Below, piece by piece: positions 45,612 to 53,286 of a stretch of 53,286 bases of DNA (its first letter is position 1; each line of letters opens with the position of its first letter). The notes below the pieces were generated by a model. That model was given only the letters and a program-made list of their open reading frames with translations, searched no databases and was not told the DNA's origin. The translations under genes were made by a program, and so were the position numbers. Source of the stretch: Tubiluchus corallicola (taxonomy: Eukaryota > Priapulida > Priapulimorpha > Priapulimorphida > Tubiluchidae); the NCBI GenBank assembly GCA_030141605.1, contig JAQGDQ010002422.1:1-53286 (forward strand), in the 5' to 3' direction.

Positions 45612-46376
45612 TTAATAGGAAAAAGTAATATAAGAAAGATTGTTAATCGATGCTCCAGCAGAACAGAATCTCTCCCTGTCCCGAGGAATACTAAAATCCC
45701 TTGTGTTCCCTTGCGCAAAAACAACCTGAAAAGGAACAGTATTAATCGTACATGTTGTCGGATCCGGCCCGGCAATCGAATCTTCCACGATAAGATCCCG
45801 CTCCTCCGGCAATAAATTCGTAACCTGCACACCCGTCAGGTTGGATAAAGTACATGACATATTCGTCTGATCATTCGCCAACATATCTTTTAAAGATTGT
45901 CCCGACGATATAGAAGGTCCCACAAGCGCTAAAAAAATATTCTCATCTATCGCCGCGTTAAGTGATAAAGCCACACAACTATCCAAGGTCAAACTCTCTA
46001 GCGATACAGCATAGGCAGGAAGCAATCTATCCGGCGTTCCTAACCAATCCGTACTTTCAATACCAGAAACATTCACCCGTCCCAAAACCGCCGTTTTTTT
46101 CAGATTCTTTACCGCTATTGGCGCAAGTTGATCAAAACGGCTGTCATTCAACCAGCTATACAGATCCCCAGAAGATGACGTAGAACGCCCTACCTGGGAA
46201 ATCTCCGAGCGCATGTACTGCAGCGCGCGTATTGCCTCGTCACGATCCACTTCATTATAGACTCTAGTAGAATAAGAAACCACCGCCATTATCAGCATCC
46301 CTAATATACCGCAGGCTAAAATCAACTCTAAAAAAGCAATACCGTTTAAATATCTTTTCACACGTTTAACAAACAC
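45612..46376 (-). CDS. Prepilin-like minor pilin
   Basis: 254 residues starting with GTG (GAGAGA upstream; an internal GTG is an alternative). Short basic leader ending NG, then IAFLELILACGILGMLI with Glu +5 and a conserved YSTRVY. The C-terminal domain is globular with a few cysteines and ends SYITFSY, as does the paralogue at 46678 (TLFSY). Presumably assembled in the inner membrane after processing by a PilD-type peptidase that is not in the window. Confidence 0.8.
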   Translation of the reverse strand: MFVKRVKRYLNGIAFLELILACGILGMLIMAVVSYSTRVYNEVDRDEAIRALQYMRSEISQVGRSTSSSGDLYSWLNDSRFDQLAPIAVKNLKKTAVLGRVNVSGIESTDWLGTPDRLLPAYAVSLESLTLDSCVALSLNAAIDENIFLALVGPSISSGQSLKDMLANDQTNMSCTLSNLTGVQVTNLLPEERDLIVEDSIAGPDPTTCTINTVPFQVVFAQGNTRDFSIPRDRERFCSAGASINNLSYITFSY

Positions 46377-46677
46377 AAACTATCTCTCAATCATTAATAA
46401 CTACTCTTTACCAAAAAAACCCTACTTATTCCTTGTAAAAAAATAAAAGTAGACCTTATAGTTTATAATGATATGTAAAAAATTTTACTAAAATACTAAT
46501 AAAAACACTTTTTAATCATGTTTAGCTCAATAGCATACAGAAATTCTCTTAATAAAGTATGAGTATAACAGAAATCAGATAAAAACACACCCCAATTGTT
46601 ATCACACAAATGTTACCTGACACCTCTATCAAAAATATAAATCTTATATAAGAAATATTTTCTCTTTTTCAATACCA
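46377..46677. other. AT-rich 301-base intergenic region
   Basis: No gene seen. It probably carries a promoter for the prepilin gene at 46376; no clean -35/-10 pair or hairpin could be fixed. Confidence 0.5.
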
Positions 46678-47472
46678 TCAATAAGAGAAAAGCGTAATGC
46701 CGACAGAATCACTATGGTTAGAGTAAACAGGATCCATCGGATTTCGACTGCATGCCTGCGCGATTTCAACAGGAGAGTATATCTTTTTTGTGCTCCCTTT
46801 CAGAAAAAATGGCCGAGCCCTTAATTGTGTCGATCCCATTTCACATAAATAATAGGGATACGGTCCCCAATCCAAATAAGTCATCAGCGTCTCCCGACCC
46901 TCTGTGCTCAAAGAAGTGTTAGAGGGCTGCAACGGCTGGCATGTCATAGACGGAACGCTCGACCAGTCAATCGGATCCAACAACTCTATAAATCCCGCGA
47001 CAAAATTATCCTCTTGCGCTATCTTCCGAGCCAGTGACTGACAGTCTTCCAGAGGAACATCTCTTATAGTCGTCACAAACAGGTTCGGATTACCACCACT
47101 AGCACCTGAAAGAGCCACGACATCACTTACGGAACTAACCTCCAGCGAATAATAGGAGTTGGATTTCAATCGTAAAATAGACGGTGCGAGCAACTCCACC
47201 TTGCTGTCATCATTCAACCACTCATATCCCTCATACCCCGAGCCAGCGTCAGCACGAAAAAAAGATCCCGCGGTACTCCGCACGATCGTCTGAATATCCT
47301 TGAGTGTATCCAATGCCTTCTTTTCCACAATATAATCAAAACCACGTGTTGAATAAATAACACTGGCCGCTATAACCAGTCCTAAAATCCCACAGGCAAT
47401 CATCAGCTCCAGAAACGCGATGCCCGAAAAAAAATATCGCGCCCGAAAAAATTTCACCTTACGACCATACAT
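46678..47472 (-). CDS. Prepilin-like minor pilin, paralogue
   Basis: 264 residues, paralogue of the 45612 gene: basic leader to G17, then IAFLELMIACGILGLVI with Glu +5, YSTRGFDY, and the same aromatic C-terminal end (TLFSY). The soluble part carries several cysteines (DCQSLARK; SMTCQPL; YYLCEMG) that may form disulfides. Ribosome binding site weak. Part of a minus-strand run with the EAL-like gene and the two other prepilins. Confidence 0.8.
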   Translation of the reverse strand: MYGRKVKFFRARYFFSGIAFLELMIACGILGLVIAASVIYSTRGFDYIVEKKALDTLKDIQTIVRSTAGSFFRADAGSGYEGYEWLNDDSKVELLAPSILRLKSNSYYSLEVSSVSDVVALSGASGGNPNLFVTTIRDVPLEDCQSLARKIAQEDNFVAGFIELLDPIDWSSVPSMTCQPLQPSNTSLSTEGRETLMTYLDWGPYPYYLCEMGSTQLRARPFFLKGSTKKIYSPVEIAQACSRNPMDPVYSNHSDSVGITLFSY

Positions 47473-47580
47473 AAATATAAACCTTTGTTTCTCTTCTTTT
47501 GTATGCCATCTCTATCCTCTTGATTATATTCCTCAAATGTAAAAAACTTGTTAAAATATCAGTAGAGCAACAGAGCATCA

Positions 47581-48264
47581 TCACTCCTTCTCTAAAGGAC
47601 AGGATATACAGCTAATATCACGCCAAAAATGATCCTGAAAAATATAAAATCCCGTAAAAGATGGACATAAAATATCACCTGAACCCGACTCATACCCCAA
47701 AGAACCAATATGCCTTAACTGTTCTCTCGTTGATATTCCTTCCGCGGTTATATCCAAGCCCAAATCTTGAGAAAATAACAGCTTCTCCCGAGAAAAAGCC
47801 GACGCGACAGGATCCCACGGCAATAAACCCGTAATACGACTATCCAACGTTATACAACGAAAACGCACAATCTGTAACAACTTTATTATAACACATCCGC
47901 CATAAAAGTTAAAAATTTTTGGCCGAACACCCATACCAGCCAAAACATCAAAAACAGAGATAATACACTCCCGCTCCTCATTACTACACGTAGTGTAGAA
48001 ATCCTCGCTAATACCAATCTCAAAACAAGACGGCGATAAAGCACTGTAACGTATTAGTTTCTCAATCTTATCACAACGGAAAAAAGGAAACGGAATGTTC
48101 AAAGAAAAACAAATATCAGAAGAAAACTTTGACGCAACAGTCTGCAATAAAAATCCCCAACGATCCATCTGCGCATAAAAATCCTCAGGACTATCAGAAA
48201 CAGAGATATGAAGAGCTGTTATATAACCATTATCTAAACGGTAAATAGGTCTTAACGATAACAT
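47581..48264 (-). CDS. Degenerate EAL-domain protein
   Basis: 227 residues covering an EAL-like fold. SLNIPF at 54–59 matches the SVN strand, FEIGISEDF at 81–89 the ELTES region, and AEGISTREQLRHIGSLGYESG at 174–194 the AEGVET region. Catalytic residues are mostly lost: the EAL triplet reads ALH and the DDFGTG loop reads FNFYGG (118–123). It is therefore probably not a c-di-GMP phosphodiesterase but perhaps a c-di-GMP or protein binder. First gene of the run leading to the prepilins, so a role in controlling pilus or attachment is plausible. Confidence 0.75.
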   Translation of the reverse strand: MLSLRPIYRLDNGYITALHISVSDSPEDFYAQMDRWGFLLQTVASKFSSDICFSLNIPFPFFRCDKIEKLIRYSALSPSCFEIGISEDFYTTCSNEERECIISVFDVLAGMGVRPKIFNFYGGCVIIKLLQIVRFRCITLDSRITGLLPWDPVASAFSREKLLFSQDLGLDITAEGISTREQLRHIGSLGYESGSGDILCPSFTGFYIFQDHFWRDISCISCPLEKE

Positions 48265-48344
48265 AATACCTAAAACTCCAAATTATGCTGATGAAGTACC
48301 CCTTTCAAAAAACATGCCAGTATAAGAGTTTCACGCGTCAGAAA

Positions 48345-48384
48345 ATAAAAAAATCGCCCTGCCCATAAAGAGCAAAGCGATTTT
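48345..48384 (-). terminator. Terminator after the PL6 lyase gene
   Basis: On the minus strand AAAATCGC and GCGATTTT bracket a 19-base loop and are followed by a T-rich tail. It closes the porin–lyase transcript. Confidence 0.75.
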
Positions 48385-48427
48385 AATTTGTTGGTAAAAT
48401 AAACGACAAACTTAAAAACGAATGCCG

Positions 48428-49891
48428 CTAATCCTCCTGAAACCAAGACGGGCCAACATCCGATCGTTTCAGAAGTTTCGCCCCTGTATTAATCTTAGAA
48501 GACCAAGGCAATCCATCAACTAATTGAAGCTCACTTGTCTTTGGAAGACCTTTCGTAAACTTGTTTTGACCATCAATCTTTTTCCCAAGAGTATCGCCAA
48601 ACATTTCATTGCCTTCCCAGATAACATTGCCCGCGTCATGATCCTCCGCGATAACAGCGCCATCCTTCACAGCCATCAAATTATTTCTAAAAACAAGATT
48701 GTTCGGCGGAACCATCAGATCCCCATCATGATCCGCAACATAACCATACCAGTTCTGCTTGGATTTCTCACTTCTAAAGGTCTTCTTTCCCCACCAGACA
48801 TTCAAACGCACCGCCGGCATAACAGGATCACTCGTTACCATAATATTATCAACGACAATCGAATTTTCTACCTGCTCATAAAACTCAATAGGACGCTTGG
48901 TCATAGGACCTTTGTCAAACGGCAGCGAACCAGGATACACTTCTATAATACCACGAGACTGAATCGAGTTGTTCGTCATATTATAAAAAACATTCCCCCG
49001 AATCGTATTATCACGACCCATCAAACGAATCGCGCGCTGATCTTGCTTCCCAGGCTTCCCGACAAACGCGTTGTTCTCTATCAATGTATCGGTAGAATGA
49101 CGCGTCGTAACCGCACCAACAGAGCCATAAAACGTGTTATTCCGAATAATAACACCCTTGCCCTTGATGCTGATTACTTCGGCTTCCCCATCCGTATCCT
49201 CAAACAAATTATCCTCGATAATTACGCCTGAAACATAACTGTGACGCTTGGAATCCGAAATACGAATCGTTTCAGCACCATTCACCCCAAGCGGAAGACG
49301 ATAACCAAAATAATTATTGTCAACACGAGTCCTCGGCGAAACAGCCGGGCGATCGTCCGGCTGATCCAAAGCTATGGTCACGCCTTTAATCACCTTCCCA
49401 AGAAAAGCGCTATGATCAATACGATTGTTCACACCATTGGAACGAACATAAAAATACGCCGTATGCGACTCAGCAAAAGCCGATTCCGTTAAGCGATTGT
49501 TCTTGCCCTCAAGCCAAACATGATACCGCACATCCGAAGCCTTCTTCCGAAGCTCATCAACCGTATATTCCGTCCCATCACCCGTAAAAAACAAACCACT
49601 TAAGGTAATATAACTACCGAAAATCTCAAAAGAAGACGTGCCCGTAAAAACAGCCTTCCCAGGATTTCTCGCCCGGATAGATATCGGATTATTCATCGTT
49701 CCCTCAGCTATAGCCACAACTGAAATATTATGATAAATACCATCCGAAATAATAAAATTATCCCCTGGATTCGCTTTCTCGATCTTCGATGCAATATCCG
49801 ACGGGCTTACTGTAATCGTCCGCGCGAAAACAGTCCCTGTTCCAACGGCAAAACAAGCCACCGCAATTAACAAAAGTCTCCATATAGCCAT
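48428..49891 (-). CDS. PL6-family alginate lyase, secreted
   Basis: 487 residues with a signal peptide (cleavage after TVFA, residue 23). Right-handed parallel beta-helix of the polysaccharide lyase 6 (chondroitinase B-like) family. The catalytic pair is K243 (SIKG) and R264 (TTRHS), 21 residues apart as in chondroitinase B K250/R271; E238 is near the calcium site. Repeated NN-x-F and N-x-F turns mark the coils. It probably cleaves alginate by beta-elimination in the periplasm or outside. AAGAGG before the ATG. Only 18 bases from the upstream porin gene: one operon. Confidence 0.9.
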   Translation of the reverse strand: MAIWRLLLIAVACFAVGTGTVFARTITVSPSDIASKIEKANPGDNFIISDGIYHNISVVAIAEGTMNNPISIRARNPGKAVFTGTSSFEIFGSYITLSGLFFTGDGTEYTVDELRKKASDVRYHVWLEGKNNRLTESAFAESHTAYFYVRSNGVNNRIDHSAFLGKVIKGVTIALDQPDDRPAVSPRTRVDNNYFGYRLPLGVNGAETIRISDSKRHSYVSGVIIEDNLFEDTDGEAEVISIKGKGVIIRNNTFYGSVGAVTTRHSTDTLIENNAFVGKPGKQDQRAIRLMGRDNTIRGNVFYNMTNNSIQSRGIIEVYPGSLPFDKGPMTKRPIEFYEQVENSIVVDNIMVTSDPVMPAVRLNVWWGKKTFRSEKSKQNWYGYVADHDGDLMVPPNNLVFRNNLMAVKDGAVIAEDHDAGNVIWEGNEMFGDTLGKKIDGQNKFTKGLPKTSELQLVDGLPWSSKINTGAKLLKRSDVGPSWFQED

Positions 49892-49909
49892 AATACGCCT
49901 CTTAAACTG

Positions 49910-50863
49910 TTAGAATTTATATCTAAAGCCAAGCTTGTAAAACCGCTTGTCATCTCTTTTTCTGCTATTATTCTCATATATATATTCTGAAGGCTCATAA
50001 TAAAACTCACCCTCTGTACTCCAAGAACCAACCAGAGGATAGGAAAATTTTATACCATAACGCGCTTTTTTCCGCTCGTAATGATCCGTATGTGTATAAA
50101 CACTGTTTTTCCAACGCTCCCGCTCATAGCTCATGTTCCCAACACTATAGCGCATATAAGGATTCAATGTAAGACCATTGTCAAACTTATATGTATAGAA
50201 AAAACGAATCTGCCAATCACTGTATGTCGTGTCCGTCTCCAACGGAAGATACTCATGATAACCCGCTATCGCAAACTGCTGCTTGTTGCTCCACTTAAAA
50301 CGTAATCCCGACTCAAGCTCGTGAAGATAGTCATCATACTTTTTCATATAAGTCCGGTTTGTGTCATAACGATACGCTTCCCGTGTCTCTATAGAAAACA
50401 TAAAACTGCCATACCACGCCCAGTCTGAATCAATTGAATAACTCCACTGTGGTAAAAACCGCCAAGACTCCCGTGTATATTCCGACCTGTAAGCCCCAGT
50501 ATCGTTAGGGTTTGTCTTTTTATACCAGTTTTCTTCATATCGCACGCCAAATCGAGGGCGGAAATACCAGCCATCCCCCCGAAACGTATACCCTAAATAA
50601 AGCTGATTTCTGTTCCTGTTACGATCCGCCTTATCATCATTATTATTGCGATAATCATAAACGTAATATTTACCCTCATACTGCAAAACCCAGTTGTCAT
50701 AATTCAAGTCAATATTCGTCATCGGAATAAAAACATCACTATTATCATCCCGCAGATCCTCATACTCCATGCGAATAGCGGCACTCCCCGTAATTTGAGC
50801 ACTGGAAAATGGAATAGCAGACAAAACAAATACGCAAATTAAAAAATATCGAAAAAAATTCAT
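49910..50863 (-). CDS. KdgM-like outer-membrane porin
   Basis: 317 residues with a signal peptide (cut after SSA, residue 22) and a predicted antiparallel beta-barrel: alternating aromatic strands such as YLGYTFRGDGWYFRPRFGVRYE, with the terminal Phe (YKLGFRYKF) typical of outer-membrane proteins. Charged loops are rich in Asp, Asn and Arg, as in KdgM channels for acidic oligosaccharides. Next to an alginate lyase, it likely lets alginate oligomers into the periplasm. Homology to KdgM is inferred from context and features, not proven. Confidence 0.85.
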   Translation of the reverse strand: MNFFRYFLICVFVLSAIPFSSAQITGSAAIRMEYEDLRDDNSDVFIPMTNIDLNYDNWVLQYEGKYYVYDYRNNNDDKADRNRNRNQLYLGYTFRGDGWYFRPRFGVRYEENWYKKTNPNDTGAYRSEYTRESWRFLPQWSYSIDSDWAWYGSFMFSIETREAYRYDTNRTYMKKYDDYLHELESGLRFKWSNKQQFAIAGYHEYLPLETDTTYSDWQIRFFYTYKFDNGLTLNPYMRYSVGNMSYERERWKNSVYTHTDHYERKKARYGIKFSYPLVGSWSTEGEFYYEPSEYIYENNSRKRDDKRFYKLGFRYKF

Positions 50864-51225
50864 AAGATTAACGCCTCCCTAGCCTAGATATATATAACAT
50901 CCCAAAATAGCAATCTGTCTTTTTAAACATTATTTTGCGAAACTCGCAAACGATCAATCTATAAATATCCTATTATAAACCTACTTTAACTCTATAAGTA
51001 CAAATAATTACAGACTATTAATTCATACTATAATATAATATGCTTAACAATGTCAAACGATAAACATAAGAAGATGCCCATAAAGCCACACCATTTCACG
51101 GTTTAATTTATCAATATTTGCAACCTAACATATCAATACAACAAAAAAACTGTACTATCTCAATTAAGATTATTATAGTTGTTTCTTAAATTTTTAATTT
51201 ATTTTCAACCTACAGTGGAAGATCG
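50864..51225. promoter_or_regulatory. Divergent regulatory region, porin operon versus regulator
   Basis: AT-rich 362-base spacer. It carries two copies of TATCAATA (51109–51116 and 51131–51138), 22 bases apart, and an imperfect dyad ACTAT…ATAGT near 51153–51178. A third TATCAATA lies before the PL15-like gene. These are candidate operators for the GntR/FCD regulator. Promoter elements cannot be fixed with confidence. Confidence 0.45.
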
Positions 51226-51930
51226 ATGAAGCTATCAAAAATCAATTTATCAACACAAGTCTCTAAAGAAATCGGCATGAAAATTCTGGAAGGAATCTAC
51301 CTCCCAGTAGAACATATCCTCCATGAAAACGACCTCTGTGAAGAGTTTGATGTCAGCAGAACCGTCACCCGTGAGGCCTTTATGCGCCTGATGTCCAAAG
51401 GTATGCTCGCCTCCAGACCCCGCATCGGAACAACCATCCAACCCTCCGAAAACTGGAATCTCCTAGATCCGGAAATCCTGCTTTGGGTCCAATCCTGCTC
51501 AGATGACGTGAAGCGAAAATACACAAACGACTTCTGGGAATTCAGAATGGCCACAGAACCAAACGCATGCATGCTCTGCGCCCAAAACGCGACAGAAGAG
51601 GAATTCCTCCAGCTTAAAACCTATATCAACATCATGAAAAAAATTCACTCGCACGCCTCTAAGGAAAGATGGGTCAAAAATGATATGAAGTTCCATATCG
51701 CAATCTATAACTCAACCCATAATCTCTTCTATTCCTCCATCGCCAATGTCTACAAACCAATGCTCAAAACACTCTTTGACATAACCACAAACACTCAAGA
51801 ACAGAGAATATGCTACCAGGAACATCTCAACCTCTATAACGCCATTATAACACGTGACGCCCAGAAAACACACACAACATCCCTTCAGCTGCTTAAAAAA
51901 TCATACAGCAATTATCAGAAATCTTCCTGA
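51226..51930 (+). CDS. GntR/FadR-family (FCD domain) transcriptional regulator
   Basis: 234 residues. N-terminal winged helix (about 8–75) with HENDLCEEFDVSRTVTREAF and RPRIGTTIQ, then the all-helical FCD ligand domain with metal-binding residues in DMKFHIAIYN and two later His (QEHLNLYNAI; THTTSLQLL). Such regulators typically repress sugar-acid or oligosaccharide genes and release when the inducer binds. Its placement between the porin–lyase operon and the PL15-like gene points to control of alginate use. GTGGAA precedes the ATG. Confidence 0.9.
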   Translation: MKLSKINLSTQVSKEIGMKILEGIYLPVEHILHENDLCEEFDVSRTVTREAFMRLMSKGMLASRPRIGTTIQPSENWNLLDPEILLWVQSCSDDVKRKYTNDFWEFRMATEPNACMLCAQNATEEEFLQLKTYINIMKKIHSHASKERWVKNDMKFHIAIYNSTHNLFYSSIANVYKPMLKTLFDITTNTQEQRICYQEHLNLYNAIITRDAQKTHTTSLQLLKKSYSNYQKSS

Positions 51931-52109
51931 AAAATCTTCCCTCAAATTTTAGGTGAGCTACCCCGCCACATGCCCTAAGACTCCTCCCTCTTAGCTCAGA
52001 TCTTGCCTCCCATAAATATCCCCCGCGCGCAAAAAATCAGCGCTCTATTCCTGAAAAGAGAATTTCTTTCTTTAAAAATTGACGCTATAATAATAAACTA
52101 ATATAATAA

Positions 52110-52117
52110 TATCAATA
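52110..52117 (+). promoter_or_regulatory. TATCAATA motif before the PL15-like gene
   Basis: The same octamer occurs twice in the divergent region at 51109 and 51131. It may be part of a shared operator, but AT-rich sequence makes chance matches likely. Confidence 0.3.
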
Positions 52118-52153
52118 AAATCATATTAACAGGATATAGCAGGATTTTTATCA

Positions 52154-53286
52154 ATGAAAACAATCTTATCTCCCGAGAAATTAACACTTCCCAGCACACT
52201 TTTTGAAAAAGCGGCTCAAACTTTTCCACGCCTCTGGCTTAGCGCTGAGGCAGTCGTTGATTTTCAAAAAGAGCTGAAAAATGACCCTAATTATGCAAAC
52301 TGGCCGGAGTTTATCGAGAAATCCGTCACCCCATGGTTTGAAAAATCACCCCACAAGGCCCCTTTACCCTATCCAGAGGATACACTTGGCAACGCCGCGC
52401 TATGGAGACCTTATTGGCGACAAATGTATATTGATTGCCAGGAAGCTCTCTATGCCATCCGACACCTAAGTGTCGCCGGCGCTATTTTGGAAAATGACGA
52501 CTATACTAAAAAAGCAAAGGAATGGCTACTTGAAACCAGCAAATGGGACCCGCAAGGACCGACTTCACGAGACTATAACGATGAAGCCGCCTTCCGTGTC
52601 ATCAACGCCCTCTGCTGGGGATACGACTGGCTAAACAGCGCCCTAACCCCCGAGGAAAAAAAACAAATTGAAACAGCCCTAGAAGAAAGAGTCGCCCAAG
52701 TCTCAAGTCATGTCATCAACACTATCGACCTGATGAAATTTCCCTATAACAGCCACGGCGTGCGTGCGGTCAGCAGTGTCTTTATCCCTTACGGAATCCT
52801 CTTTTGGGACAGTAACGACAACGCTAAAAAGCTTCTGAAATATTCCCTTGAATTCTACGCGGAATATTATCCCCCATGGGGCGGAGATGACGGCGGATGG
52901 GCAGAAGGACCAGACTATTGGAATACCGCCATGGCCGTTGCGACAGAAGCTTTGGACTTAGTAAAAAATTACCTCCATGTCGATCTTTTTCAAAAAAAAT
53001 TCTTCCACGCCACAGGCGATTTTCCCCTCTATTGCATGCCTCCTCACGCAAGGCGCACAAGCTTTGGAGACCAATCCAGCCTCGGCGATCTTCCAGGACT
53101 GAAAATCGGCTACAATATCAGACACTTCTCCGGAATTACCAAAAATGGATATTATCAATGGTATTACGAGCAACTCGCTCAGCGCGATAAAGACGCCGAT
53201 AGTAAATTTTATAACTATGGATGGTGGGACTTCCGGTTTGATACATTGCGATACACAACAAACTATCCAGCCATCCCCGCTAAAAC
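52154..53286 (+). CDS. PL15-like oligoalginate lyase (heparinase II/III family), 3' end missing
   Basis: Open from the ATG at 52154 to the window end (377 codons shown; no stop). No signal peptide, so probably cytoplasmic. The N-terminal helical region resembles heparinase II/III-like lyases: PRLWLSAEAVVDFQKELKND, GYDWLNSALTPEEKKQIE, N199-S200-H201 in FPYNSHGVRAV, and PWGGDDGGWAEGPDYW. It likely cleaves alginate oligomers to unsaturated monomers, complementing the PL6 enzyme. PL15 is favoured over PL17, but the family cannot be fixed from part of the protein. AGCAGGA precedes the ATG. Confidence 0.8.
   Translation, partial: MKTILSPEKLTLPSTLFEKAAQTFPRLWLSAEAVVDFQKELKNDPNYANWPEFIEKSVTPWFEKSPHKAPLPYPEDTLGNAALWRPYWRQMYIDCQEALYAIRHLSVAGAILENDDYTKKAKEWLLETSKWDPQGPTSRDYNDEAAFRVINALCWGYDWLNSALTPEEKKQIETALEERVAQVSSHVINTIDLMKFPYNSHGVRAVSSVFIPYGILFWDSNDNAKKLLKYSLEFYAEYYPPWGGDDGGWAEGPDYWNTAMAVATEALDLVKNYLHVDLFQKKFFHATGDFPLYCMPPHARRTSFGDQSSLGDLPGLKIGYNIRHFSGITKNGYYQWYYEQLAQRDKDADSKFYNYGWWDFRFDTLRYTTNYPAIPAK

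Noticed and set aside
48524-49231. 235-aa plus-strand frame inside the PL6 lyase
   Set aside because: Low-complexity, Arg/Ile/Asn-rich translation typical of an antisense shadow; the minus frame has signal peptide and catalytic residues.
1-53286. CRISPR array or prophage
   Set aside because: No regularly spaced direct repeats, cas genes, integrase or phage structural genes were seen.

Overview
The window looks like chromosome from an AT-rich alphaproteobacterium, probably Rhodospirillales-like and possibly host-associated. The main evidence is a CtrA cell-cycle regulator with a perfect CtrA box upstream, a cmk–rpsA–ihfB–lapA…accD–folC block in the usual alphaproteobacterial order, TrmFO, a MaoC–phosphotransacetylase fusion next to acetate kinase, and a bacterial type A RNase P RNA. 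The species cannot be named from the sequence alone. No tRNA, rRNA, CRISPR array or intact mobile element was seen.

Layout. 1–9 kb: aconitase (acnA), an O6-alkylguanine-DNA methyltransferase, a gene-poor gap, an unrecognised two-gene unit (318-aa soluble protein plus 189-aa four-helix membrane protein) behind a strong sigma-70-type promoter, and pepN. 9–16.3 kb (mostly minus strand): folC, accD, lapA, ihfB, rpsA and cmk, with a long-form pyrF inserted on the opposite strand and no trpFBA where relatives usually carry it. 16.6–22.4 kb (plus): rpmI, rplT, pheS, pheT, aroA. 23.2–26.8 kb (minus): ctrA, uppP, pheA, kdsB. 27.0–27.7 kb: three tandem paralogous proteins of about 60 residues behind a sigma-54-like promoter. 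27.9–32.2 kb: yacG and trmFO (minus), then a rhodanese-like protein, an alpha/beta hydrolase and mnmE (plus). 32.2–32.9 kb: a decayed local duplication of the mnmE 3' end and part of rnpB, then intact rnpB (minus). 32.9–41.3 kb: ackA and maoC-pta (minus) and a glycogen cluster, glgC (minus) with divergent glgA and glgP (plus). 41.4–43.3 kb: an AT-rich accessory island made of two broken transposase genes and a small type II restriction–modification pair. 43.5–48.3 kb (minus): a degenerate EAL-domain protein and three prepilin-like proteins, one of 684 aa. 48.4–53.3 kb: an alginate-utilisation locus with a KdgM-like porin and PL6 lyase (minus), a divergent GntR/FCD regulator, and a PL15-like cytoplasmic oligoalginate lyase cut by the window end.

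How the genes fit together. The core genes serve the TCA cycle, acetate overflow, glycogen storage, aromatic amino acid and phenylalanyl-tRNA synthesis, translation, and envelope and LPS precursor supply. The accessory genes point to polysaccharide (alginate) foraging: a periplasmic endolyase, an outer-membrane porin for the oligomers and an intracellular exolyase under one regulator. Possible mobile-DNA defence is represented by the R-M pair and, speculatively, by the 4.6–6.2 kb two-gene unit. The most novel-looking item is the sigma-54-like set of three tandem small proteins at 27.04–27.74 kb.
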